DNA of 41,449 nucleotides, taken from contig NZ_KI928944.1 of NCBI RefSeq assembly GCF_000521215.1, forward strand, positions 1-41,449, written 5' to 3'. Origin of the DNA: Labrenzia sp. DG1229 (GTDB taxonomy: Bacteria > Pseudomonadota > Alphaproteobacteria > Rhizobiales > Stappiaceae). Both the position numbers and the translations under genes were made by a program. Each line of letters starts with the position of its first letter. The first letter of the stretch is position 1. This document shows positions 16,481 through 24,426 of the stretch, in pieces. A model generated the notes under the pieces. That model was not told where the DNA came from, ran no database searches, and was given only the letters and a program-made list of their open reading frames with translations.

Positions 16481-17440
16481 ATGTCAGTGAAAAAGATAAT
16501 ATTTTCTCCACTTGCGTGCCTTGTGTTTGTTGCGCCGTCGGCTTGTTGCCAGAGCGCCAAAGCGCAGGAAATAAAATCGATCAAAAATTGCGGATTTGAA
16601 CTGACGGTTCCTGAAGTCGCACCCGCGCGCGTTTTGACCATAAAATCTACTTCGACCGAGATGATGTTGGCTCTTGGCCTTGGCAAAAAAATAATCGCTC
16701 AAGCATTCCAGGACGGACCGCCCGCCGTTACATGGCAAGACGCTCACAATACAATACCGGTCATTTCGGAAAAACTACCTTCGGCAGAGATTGTGGCCGA
16801 ACTGCAACCAGACTTTATCTATGCTGGCTGGGAATCCAATTTCTCCGAAACCGGGATCGGTTCGCGAACTATTTTATCTTCCCGCGGCATTGAGACATAT
16901 GTATCGCCATCGGCCTGCCGGGGTGTCAATACACCCTTGCGTGCCCTGACTATCGAGGATGTTTTCTGGCAAATTAGGGAAGTCGCAGCAATATTTGGCG
17001 TGGACGAGCGGGCGATTGCCCTGATCAGCCGGCAGCAGTCAACTCTCGAGAGCATTGATAGGACTGGAGGAGAGCAAACCGTGCTTTGGTATTCCTCCGG
17101 TTCGGCCATTCCCTATGTTGGTGCCGGCTGGGGCGCGCCTCAAATGATTATGTCATGGATCGGTCTTGAAAATATCGTCTCCGATGTTCCGGCAAGCTGG
17201 GTGTCACTAAACTGGGAAACGATTGCCGAGAGTGATCCTGACGTGATTATCCTGGTCGATGCTGCGTGGAATAGCGCTGCCCGCAAGAAAGCGTACCTGC
17301 GTGAGAACCCGGTTACCGCATCGATGCGTGCAGTCAGGGAAAGCCGCTTTCTCACTATCCCATTTACCGCTTCTGAAGCCGGGGTGCGTAACGTGGATGC
17401 GATTGTCAGCCTCTCCGAACAACTTCAATCCCTCGAGTAG
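16481..17440 (+). CDS. ABC importer binding protein, proposed F420-0 type
   Basis: A 319 aa class-III periplasmic binding protein (BtuF/FecB fold) with a signal peptide ending near KAQE. The stretches VLTIKSTSTEMMLALGLGKK, AFQDGPP, PDFIYAGWESNFSE, DPDVIILVDAAWN and PFTASEAGVRNVDAIVSL match my memory of the clade named 'proposed F420-0 ABC transporter, periplasmic binding protein' (TIGR03868), which in some Actinobacteria is linked to cofE. The protein is otherwise a siderophore/cobamide-type binder, and that is the alternative. The F420 reading is supported by cofE and an F420-type oxidoreductase 11 kb upstream in the same gene region. Permease and ATPase genes follow directly. Confidence 0.72.
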   Translation: MSVKKIIFSPLACLVFVAPSACCQSAKAQEIKSIKNCGFELTVPEVAPARVLTIKSTSTEMMLALGLGKKIIAQAFQDGPPAVTWQDAHNTIPVISEKLPSAEIVAELQPDFIYAGWESNFSETGIGSRTILSSRGIETYVSPSACRGVNTPLRALTIEDVFWQIREVAAIFGVDERAIALISRQQSTLESIDRTGGEQTVLWYSSGSAIPYVGAGWGAPQMIMSWIGLENIVSDVPASWVSLNWETIAESDPDVIILVDAAWNSAARKKAYLRENPVTASMRAVRESRFLTIPFTASEAGVRNVDAIVSLSEQLQSLE

Positions 17441-17470
17441 CCTAGCCAGATGAGCAGGGCAGAGGGAAAT

Positions 17471-18484
17471 ATGCGATACCATATCCGGCACGGCGTGAAG
17501 ACGACCGCGGCCGGTTTTGCCTCTTTGTTCGTGTCGGTTGTTGCCGCCATTTCCCTTGGTCCGGCTGAGATTACCTTCAGAGAGGTTTTGCGTATCTTGG
17601 CCGACAATTGCGGTCTTGTCGAATATGATATCGCTGATTTTAAGAATGTCATCATTTGGGAGATGCGGCTTCCTCGATCGGTGACGGCTGCCCTGGTCGG
17701 CGCGGGGCTTGCAGTGAGCGGATCCGTCATTCAAGGGGTAACGCGAAATCCGCTGGCAGACCCATATTTGCTTGGGCTCTCCTCAGGCGCAGCACTTGGT
17801 GCCATGATCGCTTTGTTGTTTTTCGGGCATGAATACCTGCTTCCGCCGTTTGCATTTGCTGGAGCATTAAGCGCATTGGCAGTGACTATGGGCATGGCCC
17901 AGGCCGTGGGCGGGGCGACGCCCACCAATGTGATTTTGGCAGGCATAGCGGTATCAGCTGTTGCCTCATCCGCTACGTCATTGGTTATATTTGGTCAGGC
18001 AATGGGGGATGCATATCGCGAAGTCATTGAATGGATGCTTGGTACATTGGCGGGTTCAACCTGGACCGATGCAACAGTCGCAGCTATCGTTTTTGCGGTT
18101 GCCGTCCCGACTATTTGGCTGAACACACGGGTGCTCGACGTTCTTGCGCTAGGAGACGCTGGAGCCTCAGCTCTTGGCATAAATGTCAATCTCACGCGTT
18201 GGAAATTGTTTTCCGTCACTGCGCTATTAACTGGAGCTATGGTTTCAGTCAGCGGTGCAATAGGTTTTGTCGGATTGGTTGTGCCGCATGTCGTTCGATT
18301 GATCACCGGGGACCGTCATCGTTTCCTTGTACCCCTATCAGCGCTGTTTGGTTCTGTTGTTATGGTGTGGGCCGACACTTTTGCACGTATTGTCGTACAA
18401 CCCAGGGAATTGCCGGTTGGAGTGGTCACTGCATTGATCGGTGCACCGATTTTCGGCGCACTGTTGTATATGAGGTCGCGCTAG
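17471..18484 (+). CDS. ABC importer permease, FecCD/BtuC type (proposed F420-0 importer)
   Basis: A 337 aa inner-membrane permease with about ten hydrophobic segments. The family motif RNPLADPYLLGLSSGAALGA (about residues 95-115) and the coupling-helix region GAIGFVGLVVPHVVRL are intact. ATG 17471 is preferred over ATG 17450 because GAGGGA lies about 6 bp before it. It begins about 30 bp after the binding protein gene and its stop codon overlaps the ATPase start by one base (TAGTG). The permease alone does not reveal the ligand; assignment follows the binding protein. Confidence 0.85.
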   Translation: MRYHIRHGVKTTAAGFASLFVSVVAAISLGPAEITFREVLRILADNCGLVEYDIADFKNVIIWEMRLPRSVTAALVGAGLAVSGSVIQGVTRNPLADPYLLGLSSGAALGAMIALLFFGHEYLLPPFAFAGALSALAVTMGMAQAVGGATPTNVILAGIAVSAVASSATSLVIFGQAMGDAYREVIEWMLGTLAGSTWTDATVAAIVFAVAVPTIWLNTRVLDVLALGDAGASALGINVNLTRWKLFSVTALLTGAMVSVSGAIGFVGLVVPHVVRLITGDRHRFLVPLSALFGSVVMVWADTFARIVVQPRELPVGVVTALIGAPIFGALLYMRSR

Positions 18485-19320
18485 TGAAGGCCCCGGGCAA
18501 AGAAGGACTGAGTGTCAACAATTTATGCTTTGATGTAGTGGGGCAGCGATTGTTATCTGCTGTCGACCTGGATGCCCCTCATGCCAAACTCACGGCCCTG
18601 GTTGGGCCTAACGGTGCCGGCAAGTCAACGACCCTTAGCGTGGTCGCCGGTCTTCAGGTAGCAACCTGCGGATCCGCCAACTTTGCCGGCGCCGACCTCT
18701 TGGACATGGCGCGAAAGCATCGCGCGCAAAGAGTAGCAATTGTCGAGCAGGAATGTGTGGTTACGATTGATCTGAAGGTATTCGACGTCGTGGCGCTTGG
18801 CCGCTTTCCTCTACGGCAGGGGCTGCTTGAACGGTTTTTGGCTTCGGACAGGAAAGCTATTCTATCCGCTTTGCAAAGGCTTGAAATCTTGCATTTAGCG
18901 GACCGGAACTATGTTGAACTTTCTGGTGGGGAAAAGCGGTTGGTTCAGATCGCAAGGGCCTTGGCGCAAGAACCCAAACTTTTGCTGCTGGATGAGCCAG
19001 TCAACCATTTGGACCTGTCAGCGCAATTACGAGTGCTGGACACGTTAAGGAGCCTTTGCCGTTCAGGCATGACAGTTTTGGTTGTGATGCATAACATCAA
19101 TCAGGCCGTTGCCTACGCTGATCGCATCGCGGTCCTGATTCAGGGCCGAATTATTTTAGAATGTCCAGCATCGCAATTGTCTGAAGCCGTAATCCAGGAC
19201 GTTTACGGCATATCTGCTGCACGCTTGGAAAACCCGATGACTAAAAGTCACTTGTTCGCATATTCGCAATATGACCACCGAGCAAAAAAAACAGAACGAT
19301 TGTCTGTCCCGACTCCCTGA
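18484..19320 (+). CDS. ABC importer ATPase, FecE/BtuD type (proposed F420-0 importer)
   Basis: A 278 aa ATPase with Walker A GPNGAGKST, signature LSGGEKRLVQIARAL, Walker B LLLLDEPVNHLDL and the switch His in VVMHNINQA. GTG 18484 is used because it overlaps the permease stop and gives a normal N-terminus; the open frame extends far upstream without meaning. Residues after about 250 (HLFAYSQYDHRAKKTERLSVPTP) form an unusual tail. The gene closes the 14935-19320 unit. Confidence 0.88.
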   Translation: MKAPGKEGLSVNNLCFDVVGQRLLSAVDLDAPHAKLTALVGPNGAGKSTTLSVVAGLQVATCGSANFAGADLLDMARKHRAQRVAIVEQECVVTIDLKVFDVVALGRFPLRQGLLERFLASDRKAILSALQRLEILHLADRNYVELSGGEKRLVQIARALAQEPKLLLLDEPVNHLDLSAQLRVLDTLRSLCRSGMTVLVVMHNINQAVAYADRIAVLIQGRIILECPASQLSEAVIQDVYGISAARLENPMTKSHLFAYSQYDHRAKKTERLSVPTP

Positions 19321-19456
19321 ACGGTTCGCCAGAGTCGATGTGAAACAACATTCCCATTTAATCTAAATATAGCGGCCGCAAGGGCACGGCGGAGTTTGAA
19401 TAAATCTAACAAAATCGTTCGCGGCAGCGCCTCCAACGTCGTGGCATGTCTTGTCC

Positions 19457-19504
19457 TTGACGGCCCTACATCGGTTCGATATCATGTAAGATATAAGATG
19501 TAAC
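19457..19504 (+). promoter_or_regulatory. Predicted promoter and operator of the TRAP transporter unit
   Basis: TTGACG (19457-19462), a 17-bp spacer and TATCAT (19480-19485) form a good promoter. The operator at 19481-19504 overlaps the -10; its reverse complement begins GTTACATCTTAT and ends ACATGAT, matching the site at 5571-5594 at 22 of 24 bases. The rest of the 200-bp gap after the ATPase gene shows nothing else. Confidence 0.65.
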
Positions 19505-19521
19505 ATAGGGAGGATAAATTA

Positions 19522-20551
19522 GTGAAACAGGAACTCAAGCGTGCCATTTTCTTTACCGCGGGACTCTTCATGGCCACTACAATCGCCGGTGCCGCGATCG
19601 CTGAAGAGAGAAAACTCAGCCTTGGAACGCTGAGCAACAGCACGGACACCGCGGCACATTCCATCGAATATTTAGCTAACCGGATCGAAGAATTGTCCGA
19701 CGGCGATTTGCAGGTTGAGATTTTCTGGAGTGCACAGCTTGGAAACCCTGCTCAAATGAATCAGGCACTTGCCATCGGCGCGCTGGATATGAAAGTCGAC
19801 GTGACCGATCAGCTTCCAGCCTTTGAACCCCGAATGGGTGTTCTGGGCATGCCTCTCGTATTTCGAGATCGCGGTCATTTCACCCGGTTCTTAGGCAGCG
19901 AAGTTTTCGATGAGATGCTTGCAACACTGGACTCGAAAGGCATTATATTTCCGCAGCGGGCGGATTTCAAAAGACCCTGAGAAGGCCATAAATTGGGTTC
20001 GCCCCCTTGACCGGGGTATCGTGTCCACCCGACCAATTTTTACACCCGCAGATCTTGAGGGCTTCAGACTTCGGATGTTCGAGTCCGAGATCCCGCTGAA
20101 GACCTATCAAACGCTAGGTGCTAGCACGGTCATCGTGTCGTGGCCGGATGTTTACACCGCCATAACCACCGGTGTGGTTGATGGCCTTACGGGCACCGTG
20201 CTCGATAATTTTGAGTTCAAACACTTTGAGCAGGCAAAGTTTTGGACCAACATTTCTGAGAACTTTCAGCTGCATCTTCCTTATATGAGCAAAGATGTCT
20301 TTGAGAGCCTCACGGAAGAACAGCAGGCAGCTGTTGCGCAAGCAATGTCGGACATGGGTCCGGTTATTCACGCTGATATGGTGGCGGCCGATCAGGTAGC
20401 CCGCTTGAAAGCGCGTACTGAAATGGGTGTTGCATTGATTGATCCGCCAATGGGGCCGTGGATCGACAAGGTTGCCCCCGCGCATTCCGAATTCGAAAAG
20501 AATGGGCTTGTGGAAGAGGGTTTGATTGGCCGCATTCTGGCAATTGAATGA
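19522..20551 (+). pseudogene. TRAP transporter binding protein DctP, frameshifted
   Basis: Two open frames together make one DctP-family protein of about 340 aa. The first (GTG 19522, after GGGAGG) has a signal peptide and the N-terminal lobe (HSIEYLANRIEELSDGDLQVEIF, MNQALAIGALDMKVD) and stops at 19980. The second frame carries the rest (STRPIFTPADLEGFRLRMFES, SWPDVYTAITTGVVDGLTG, LPYMSKDVFESL). Dropping one T from the TTT at 19948-19950 joins them as GIIF-RSGRISKDPEKA. Without the repair the importer lacks a working binding protein. The DctQ and DctM genes behind it are intact, so either the mutation is recent or it is a sequencing error. Confidence 0.8.
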
Positions 20552-21159
20552 ACCGGGCCGGGGAGAAAAATGTGACGGCGGGGTCAGAGATGTCGTTGCC
20601 ATCGCCACTCCAAAGGACGAGGCGGCTTCTCCGCCTTGTCGGGAAGGCTGAGCTTATCGTAGCGATCGTAGCGCTGGTCCTCGTCGTCACTTTGAGTGGG
20701 GTACAAGCGATTCTTCGCTATACGTTGGACGTATCGCTCTGGTGGGCGCAGGAGAGCGCACAGCTCACCATATTGGTAGCGTATTTTTTTGGGGCCAGTT
20801 ATGTTTTTAAGGCGCGACAATACATTCTTGTCGAGTTTTTTTGCCACCTCTTTAACATTCGCGTTCAGATGGCTTTTTACGTCTTAGCCCAGGTGCTGAC
20901 AACAATCTTTGCGATTACCACGGTCGCTCTCCTGGTTAGGTTCGCGCCCCTGTTACTTACGACATATACGCCAATGCTGAGGCTGCCGGAGTTGCTCAAA
21001 ATGGCACCGCTTGCGATCGCATCAGCGATGATCGCGCTAACCAGCCTCTATTACCTCGCTTTTGCACTCTGGGCATTTTTTTCAAAGGTTGAAGGCGATT
21101 CCGTCGACGAGATAGAGCGCCTGGCTCTGTTGGCGCGGCCGATGGAAGAAATCCTCTAA
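20548..21159 (+). CDS. TRAP transporter small permease (DctQ family)
   Basis: A 203 aa inner-membrane protein with four hydrophobic segments, the small subunit that supports the large TRAP permease. Typical features are ILRYTLDVSLWWAQESAQLTI and the preceding hydrophobic helix. ATG 20548 overlaps the dctP stop by 4 bp; an internal ATG at 20590 is an alternative. The length is slightly above the usual 160-190 aa because of a charged C-terminal tail (VDEIERLALLARPMEEIL). Confidence 0.88.
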   Translation: MNRAGEKNVTAGSEMSLPSPLQRTRRLLRLVGKAELIVAIVALVLVVTLSGVQAILRYTLDVSLWWAQESAQLTILVAYFFGASYVFKARQYILVEFFCHLFNIRVQMAFYVLAQVLTTIFAITTVALLVRFAPLLLTTYTPMLRLPELLKMAPLAIASAMIALTSLYYLAFALWAFFSKVEGDSVDEIERLALLARPMEEIL

Positions 21160-21215
21160 CAAGTTCACGCCGTCACTTATGTGCGGTCAGTGCGCAAAAC
21201 GAATGGAAGTGCAGT

Positions 21216-22505
21216 ATGGTTTCCTTAACGATGCTAGTGATCTCGCTGGTCCTGTTTGTCGTTCGAGTTCCGGTATCAATCTCAATGGGAATTGCCACCA
21301 TCGCCGGCTTCCTGCTTCTACCGATGCCAATCAATGTAATGGCTACACGCATGGTGGAGGGCGTTGACGGATTTGCTTTGCTGGCTGTGCCGTTCTTTAT
21401 CCTCGCGGGAAACCTGATGAACGCAGGTGGGGTTACCGAAAAAATCTTTGCATTTGCTCGCGCATTGTTCGGTTGGATTCACGGAGGTCTTGCACAGGTC
21501 AATATTGCGGCAAGCATAATTTTCGCAGGCATGTCCGGTTCGGCGCTTGCCGATTTGGCAGGGTTGGGCGCGGTAGAGATACGTGCCATGAAGTCTGCGA
21601 AATATCCGGTCGGCTTCTCAGCGGCTGTCACGCTCGCATCGTGTACGATCGGTCCGCTTGTGCCGCCGAGCATCGTGCTCGTCATTTACGGCCTCGCCAC
21701 CAATACATCTATAGGTCAATTGTTTCTTGGCGGCGTTTTTGCGGGTTTGGCCGTTGCTGGATCGTTAATGGTGTTCGTCTACCTTTATGTTCGCATAACA
21801 GGTGCTGAATGGGCCAAACCTGAACCGTTTGTTGTCGAGAACATCGTTCGGACTGGCGTTGGTGGTGCACCGGCACTGTTTGCCCCTGTGATAATTCTGG
21901 GGTCGCTTGTTCTAGGGGTCACGACCCCTTCGGAACTTGGTGCCATCGCTGCCGGTTATGCTTTGCTTGTCGGACTTCTCTACCGAAAATTTACATGGGC
22001 CAACCTCAAAAATGCACTTGTGAACACTGTCGTGATGACGTCGGTCATCATGTATCTGTTTGCGATCGCGTCTGCGATGAACTTGATTGTTGCACGAGAA
22101 CGTATTGCCATCGAAATTGCTGAGTTGATGGTGAATTACGTTCAAAGCCCCATCGCCGGGATCTTGTTAATCAACGCGTTCTTGCTGTTAGTGGGTATGT
22201 TTCTGGAAGGCCCGGTCGCCATCCTTATCATAGCCCCAATCCTTCTTGAAGTGGTGTCGGAGTTTGGCATGGGGCCTGTGCAATTCGGAATCATGTTGAG
22301 CTTCAACTTGCTGATCGGCCTGATAACACCTCCGGTAGGAATTGGTCTGTTTGTTGGAGCAAAAGTTGCCGGTACGACGCCCGAAAAAGTCCTGCGGGCT
22401 TCAGTACCTTTCTTCGTTCCATTATTTTTCGGCCTTGCTCTAATCTCTTTTGTGCCAGCGATATCAACCTGGTTGCCCAGTCTGGTGTTCGGTGTCTCGC
22501 AATGA
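21216..22505 (+). CDS. TRAP transporter large permease (DctM family)
   Basis: A 429 aa sodium- or proton-driven permease with about 12 hydrophobic segments. Motifs include VPFFILAGNLMNAGGVT, NIAASIIFAGMSGSALAD, TLASCTIGPLVPPSI and FNLLIGLITPPVGIGLFV. GGAAGTG precedes ATG 21216. TRAP systems with DctP of this kind usually import organic acids. With two other importers in the region, at least two substrates or cofactors are probably taken up. Confidence 0.93.
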   Translation: MVSLTMLVISLVLFVVRVPVSISMGIATIAGFLLLPMPINVMATRMVEGVDGFALLAVPFFILAGNLMNAGGVTEKIFAFARALFGWIHGGLAQVNIAASIIFAGMSGSALADLAGLGAVEIRAMKSAKYPVGFSAAVTLASCTIGPLVPPSIVLVIYGLATNTSIGQLFLGGVFAGLAVAGSLMVFVYLYVRITGAEWAKPEPFVVENIVRTGVGGAPALFAPVIILGSLVLGVTTPSELGAIAAGYALLVGLLYRKFTWANLKNALVNTVVMTSVIMYLFAIASAMNLIVARERIAIEIAELMVNYVQSPIAGILLINAFLLLVGMFLEGPVAILIIAPILLEVVSEFGMGPVQFGIMLSFNLLIGLITPPVGIGLFVGAKVAGTTPEKVLRASVPFFVPLFFGLALISFVPAISTWLPSLVFGVSQ

Positions 22506-22828
22506 GTGGAGATCTCGCCATCGCTCGATCGGATTATATCTAACGAAATGTGCTTTAATTTCAGATAGCTGACCTGAGTTTCGGACCGCCAGCAGCACGG
22601 CCGAATCAGTCAGTAAACATTGCTTATTGAATAATCGCGTTGCTGAACATCACCTATGCGACTGTCGCCTCTGTTTTTGATCATATCAAACCAAGCTCTT
22701 CGGTATCGAAGTGGTGAGCTCGATGCCGGTGATGGATATGTGTGGTTATCCATAGGGGAAAGAGGCAACTGGTCTGATCCTGCAGAAGCAAGGATTTCAA
22801 TTATTTTTGGTGCCGGCGTATTCAAGTG
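22506..22828. other. Intergenic stretch, no recognisable gene
   Basis: A 70-codon open frame (22656-22868) runs into the next gene's start and resembles no known family. No terminator-like hairpin with a T run follows dctM. A fragment TTATATCTAAC near 22534 partly resembles the regional operator, but it is not at a promoter. Confidence 0.5.
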
Positions 22829-22859
22829 TTGTTTCTTATATATAATATCTTATAATATT
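22829..22859 (+). promoter_or_regulatory. Predicted promoter/operator, leaderless transcript likely
   Basis: TTGTTT (22829-22834), a 16-bp spacer and a perfect TATAAT (22851-22856) lie just 8 bp before ATG 22865, so transcription would begin at or next to the start codon. No Shine-Dalgarno sequence exists. The inverted repeat AATAT-N6-ATATT (22844-22859) overlaps the -10 and shares ATATCTTATAA with the 14846 operator. Confidence 0.6.
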
Positions 22860-22864
22860 GAATC

Positions 22865-24013
22865 ATGATGAACAGAAAAAATGTAGCAATTGTAGGCGTA
22901 GGAACGACACACTTTGCGGATCTGTATGCGAAGCGAGATCCGGCACGGGACGAATATGGGCTTGCCGCCGACGCTTTTGCACTGGCCTTGGCGGACTCCG
23001 GGCTTGAGAAGTCGAAGATCGACGGTCTGATTTGCATTCGCATTCCCTCATACTCGGCAATGGCCAGTTATTTGGGTATGCCGCACCTTAGGTTCGTCAA
23101 TAGCCTGGAAGCCGCGGGGCGTATGGCGGCGCTCGCCATCCAATACGCCCAGCTCTTGATTGAGGCAGGCGCCGCCGAAACCATCGCCATTGTCTATGGT
23201 AATGTGGGGCGTTCTGCCTCAGCCTCATATGGCGGAGCGTTCAATACTAAGTCCATAAACGCCTATGACGCGATGAATGGGCTCACTTCTCCCGGCGCTT
23301 TTCTTGCCGCTCACTTCCAACGCCACGCGGCCCTTTACGGAACCACTACAGACGCTTTAGGCAGGGTTGCGATCAACAACCGCCGGAATGCGACGTTGAA
23401 TCCGGCCGCTGTGTTTCGAGAGCCTATAACGCTCGATGATTATATGAGCGCTCCGTTTATCGCCGAACCGCTGCGGCGGCTCGACTATTGTCTTATTAAC
23501 GATGGTGGCGTGGCTTTTGTGCTGACCAGCGCTGAGCGGGCCCAGGATCTGAAAAGCGATCCGGTCTTTATCTCTCCGGTTGTAACGACGACAGATCTGA
23601 GCTTTCGCTATGTGTCTGAGGATGGATTTTACAGCGCAGCACAGCGGGTTGCTCAACAATTGCATTGCGCGACTGGAATAAAGGCGGGCGATGTCGACAT
23701 CTTGCAGGTCTATGACAATTTCACGCCTGTCGTATTGCTCAGTCTTGAGGGGTTTGGCTATTGCCCGCTTGGAGAGGCCGGAGCATGGGTCGCCGAAAAC
23801 CTGGGGGACTTGCCAAAAGTTTCGCTCAATTCGAGCGGTGGGCACACCTCGGAAGGTTATATGCAGGGCTTCGCCCTCATCGCCGAAGGCGCGCGTCAGA
23901 TCCGTGGCACTGCCGGTGATCGCCAAAAGGCTGGAGCGCAGCTTGCCCAATATATGTGCCTTTCTCCCATCGTAGGCTCGTTCTATCTCAGCTTGGAAAA
24001 TAGGTGGTCATGA
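22865..24013 (+). CDS. Thiolase-like protein without catalytic Cys (Ltp2-type)
   Basis: A 382 aa thiolase-fold protein of the lipid-transfer/SCP-x group. The nucleophilic Cys of true thiolases is missing: the helix reads RFVNSLEAAGRMAA (residues 76-89). The second Cys region is also altered (CLSPIVG instead of CxGGG). Such Cys-less proteins, for example Ltp2 of steroid side-chain degradation, act as retro-aldolases together with a DUF35 protein. A DUF35 gene follows with overlapping stop/start codons. Family features include VAIVGVGTTHF, LQVYDNFTPVVLLSLEGFGYC and SLNSSGGHTSEGYMQG. Predicted role: C-C cleavage of a beta-hydroxyacyl-CoA; simple acyl binding is the alternative. Confidence 0.85.
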   Translation: MMNRKNVAIVGVGTTHFADLYAKRDPARDEYGLAADAFALALADSGLEKSKIDGLICIRIPSYSAMASYLGMPHLRFVNSLEAAGRMAALAIQYAQLLIEAGAAETIAIVYGNVGRSASASYGGAFNTKSINAYDAMNGLTSPGAFLAAHFQRHAALYGTTTDALGRVAINNRRNATLNPAAVFREPITLDDYMSAPFIAEPLRRLDYCLINDGGVAFVLTSAERAQDLKSDPVFISPVVTTTDLSFRYVSEDGFYSAAQRVAQQLHCATGIKAGDVDILQVYDNFTPVVLLSLEGFGYCPLGEAGAWVAENLGDLPKVSLNSSGGHTSEGYMQGFALIAEGARQIRGTAGDRQKAGAQLAQYMCLSPIVGSFYLSLENRWS

Positions 24014-24426
24014 TGGCTGATGAGCCGAAAATCGAATACCCCTTTCCCGCAATCCAAGACTACACCGAGGGCTATTGGCAGGGAGCAATAGGGGGAAAGA
24101 TTCGTGCACAACAGTGCAAGGCATGCGGGTATGTTCGCTTGCCTCCAACCGCCCACTGCTCCCAATGCCTATCAACGCGCTCAAAGTGGGTGGATTTGAG
24201 TGGTCACGGCAGCATCTGGTCTTGGGTTATTATGCACCGTCCCTACTTCAAGCACCATTGGCAGGTTCCTCCCTATTTGGTTGCACTTGTACGCCTTGAT
24301 GAAGGCCCCCTGATTTCAGCCGCAATCGACGCCGACCAGGAGCGTCTTGCCGTCGGCAAAAAGCTACGCGCGCGCTTGGAGGAAGTGGCTCCTGGACGTT
24401 TTCTACCCGTTTTTGAGTTAACCTGA
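24013..24426 (+). CDS. DUF35 OB-fold, zinc-ribbon acyl-CoA-binding partner
   Basis: A 137 aa protein with an N-terminal zinc ribbon (CKACG then CSQC) and an OB fold (GSIWSWVIMHRPYF, PYLVALVRLDEGPLI). DUF35 proteins bind thiolase-like partners and help hold acyl-CoA. ATG 24013 follows AGGTGG by 5 bp; ATG 24010 is equally in frame. The start overlaps the thiolase-like gene's stop, consistent with a 1:1 complex. Confidence 0.88.
   Translation: MADEPKIEYPFPAIQDYTEGYWQGAIGGKIRAQQCKACGYVRLPPTAHCSQCLSTRSKWVDLSGHGSIWSWVIMHRPYFKHHWQVPPYLVALVRLDEGPLISAAIDADQERLAVGKKLRARLEEVAPGRFLPVFELT

Noticed and set aside
18031..18483. Long upstream extension of the importer ATPase
   Set aside because: It overlaps the permease gene in another frame and has no ATPase homology; GTG 18484 fits the family and the stop/start overlap.
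22656..22868. 70-codon open frame before the thiolase-like gene
   Set aside because: It runs through the predicted promoter and start region and has no known similarity or ribosome site.
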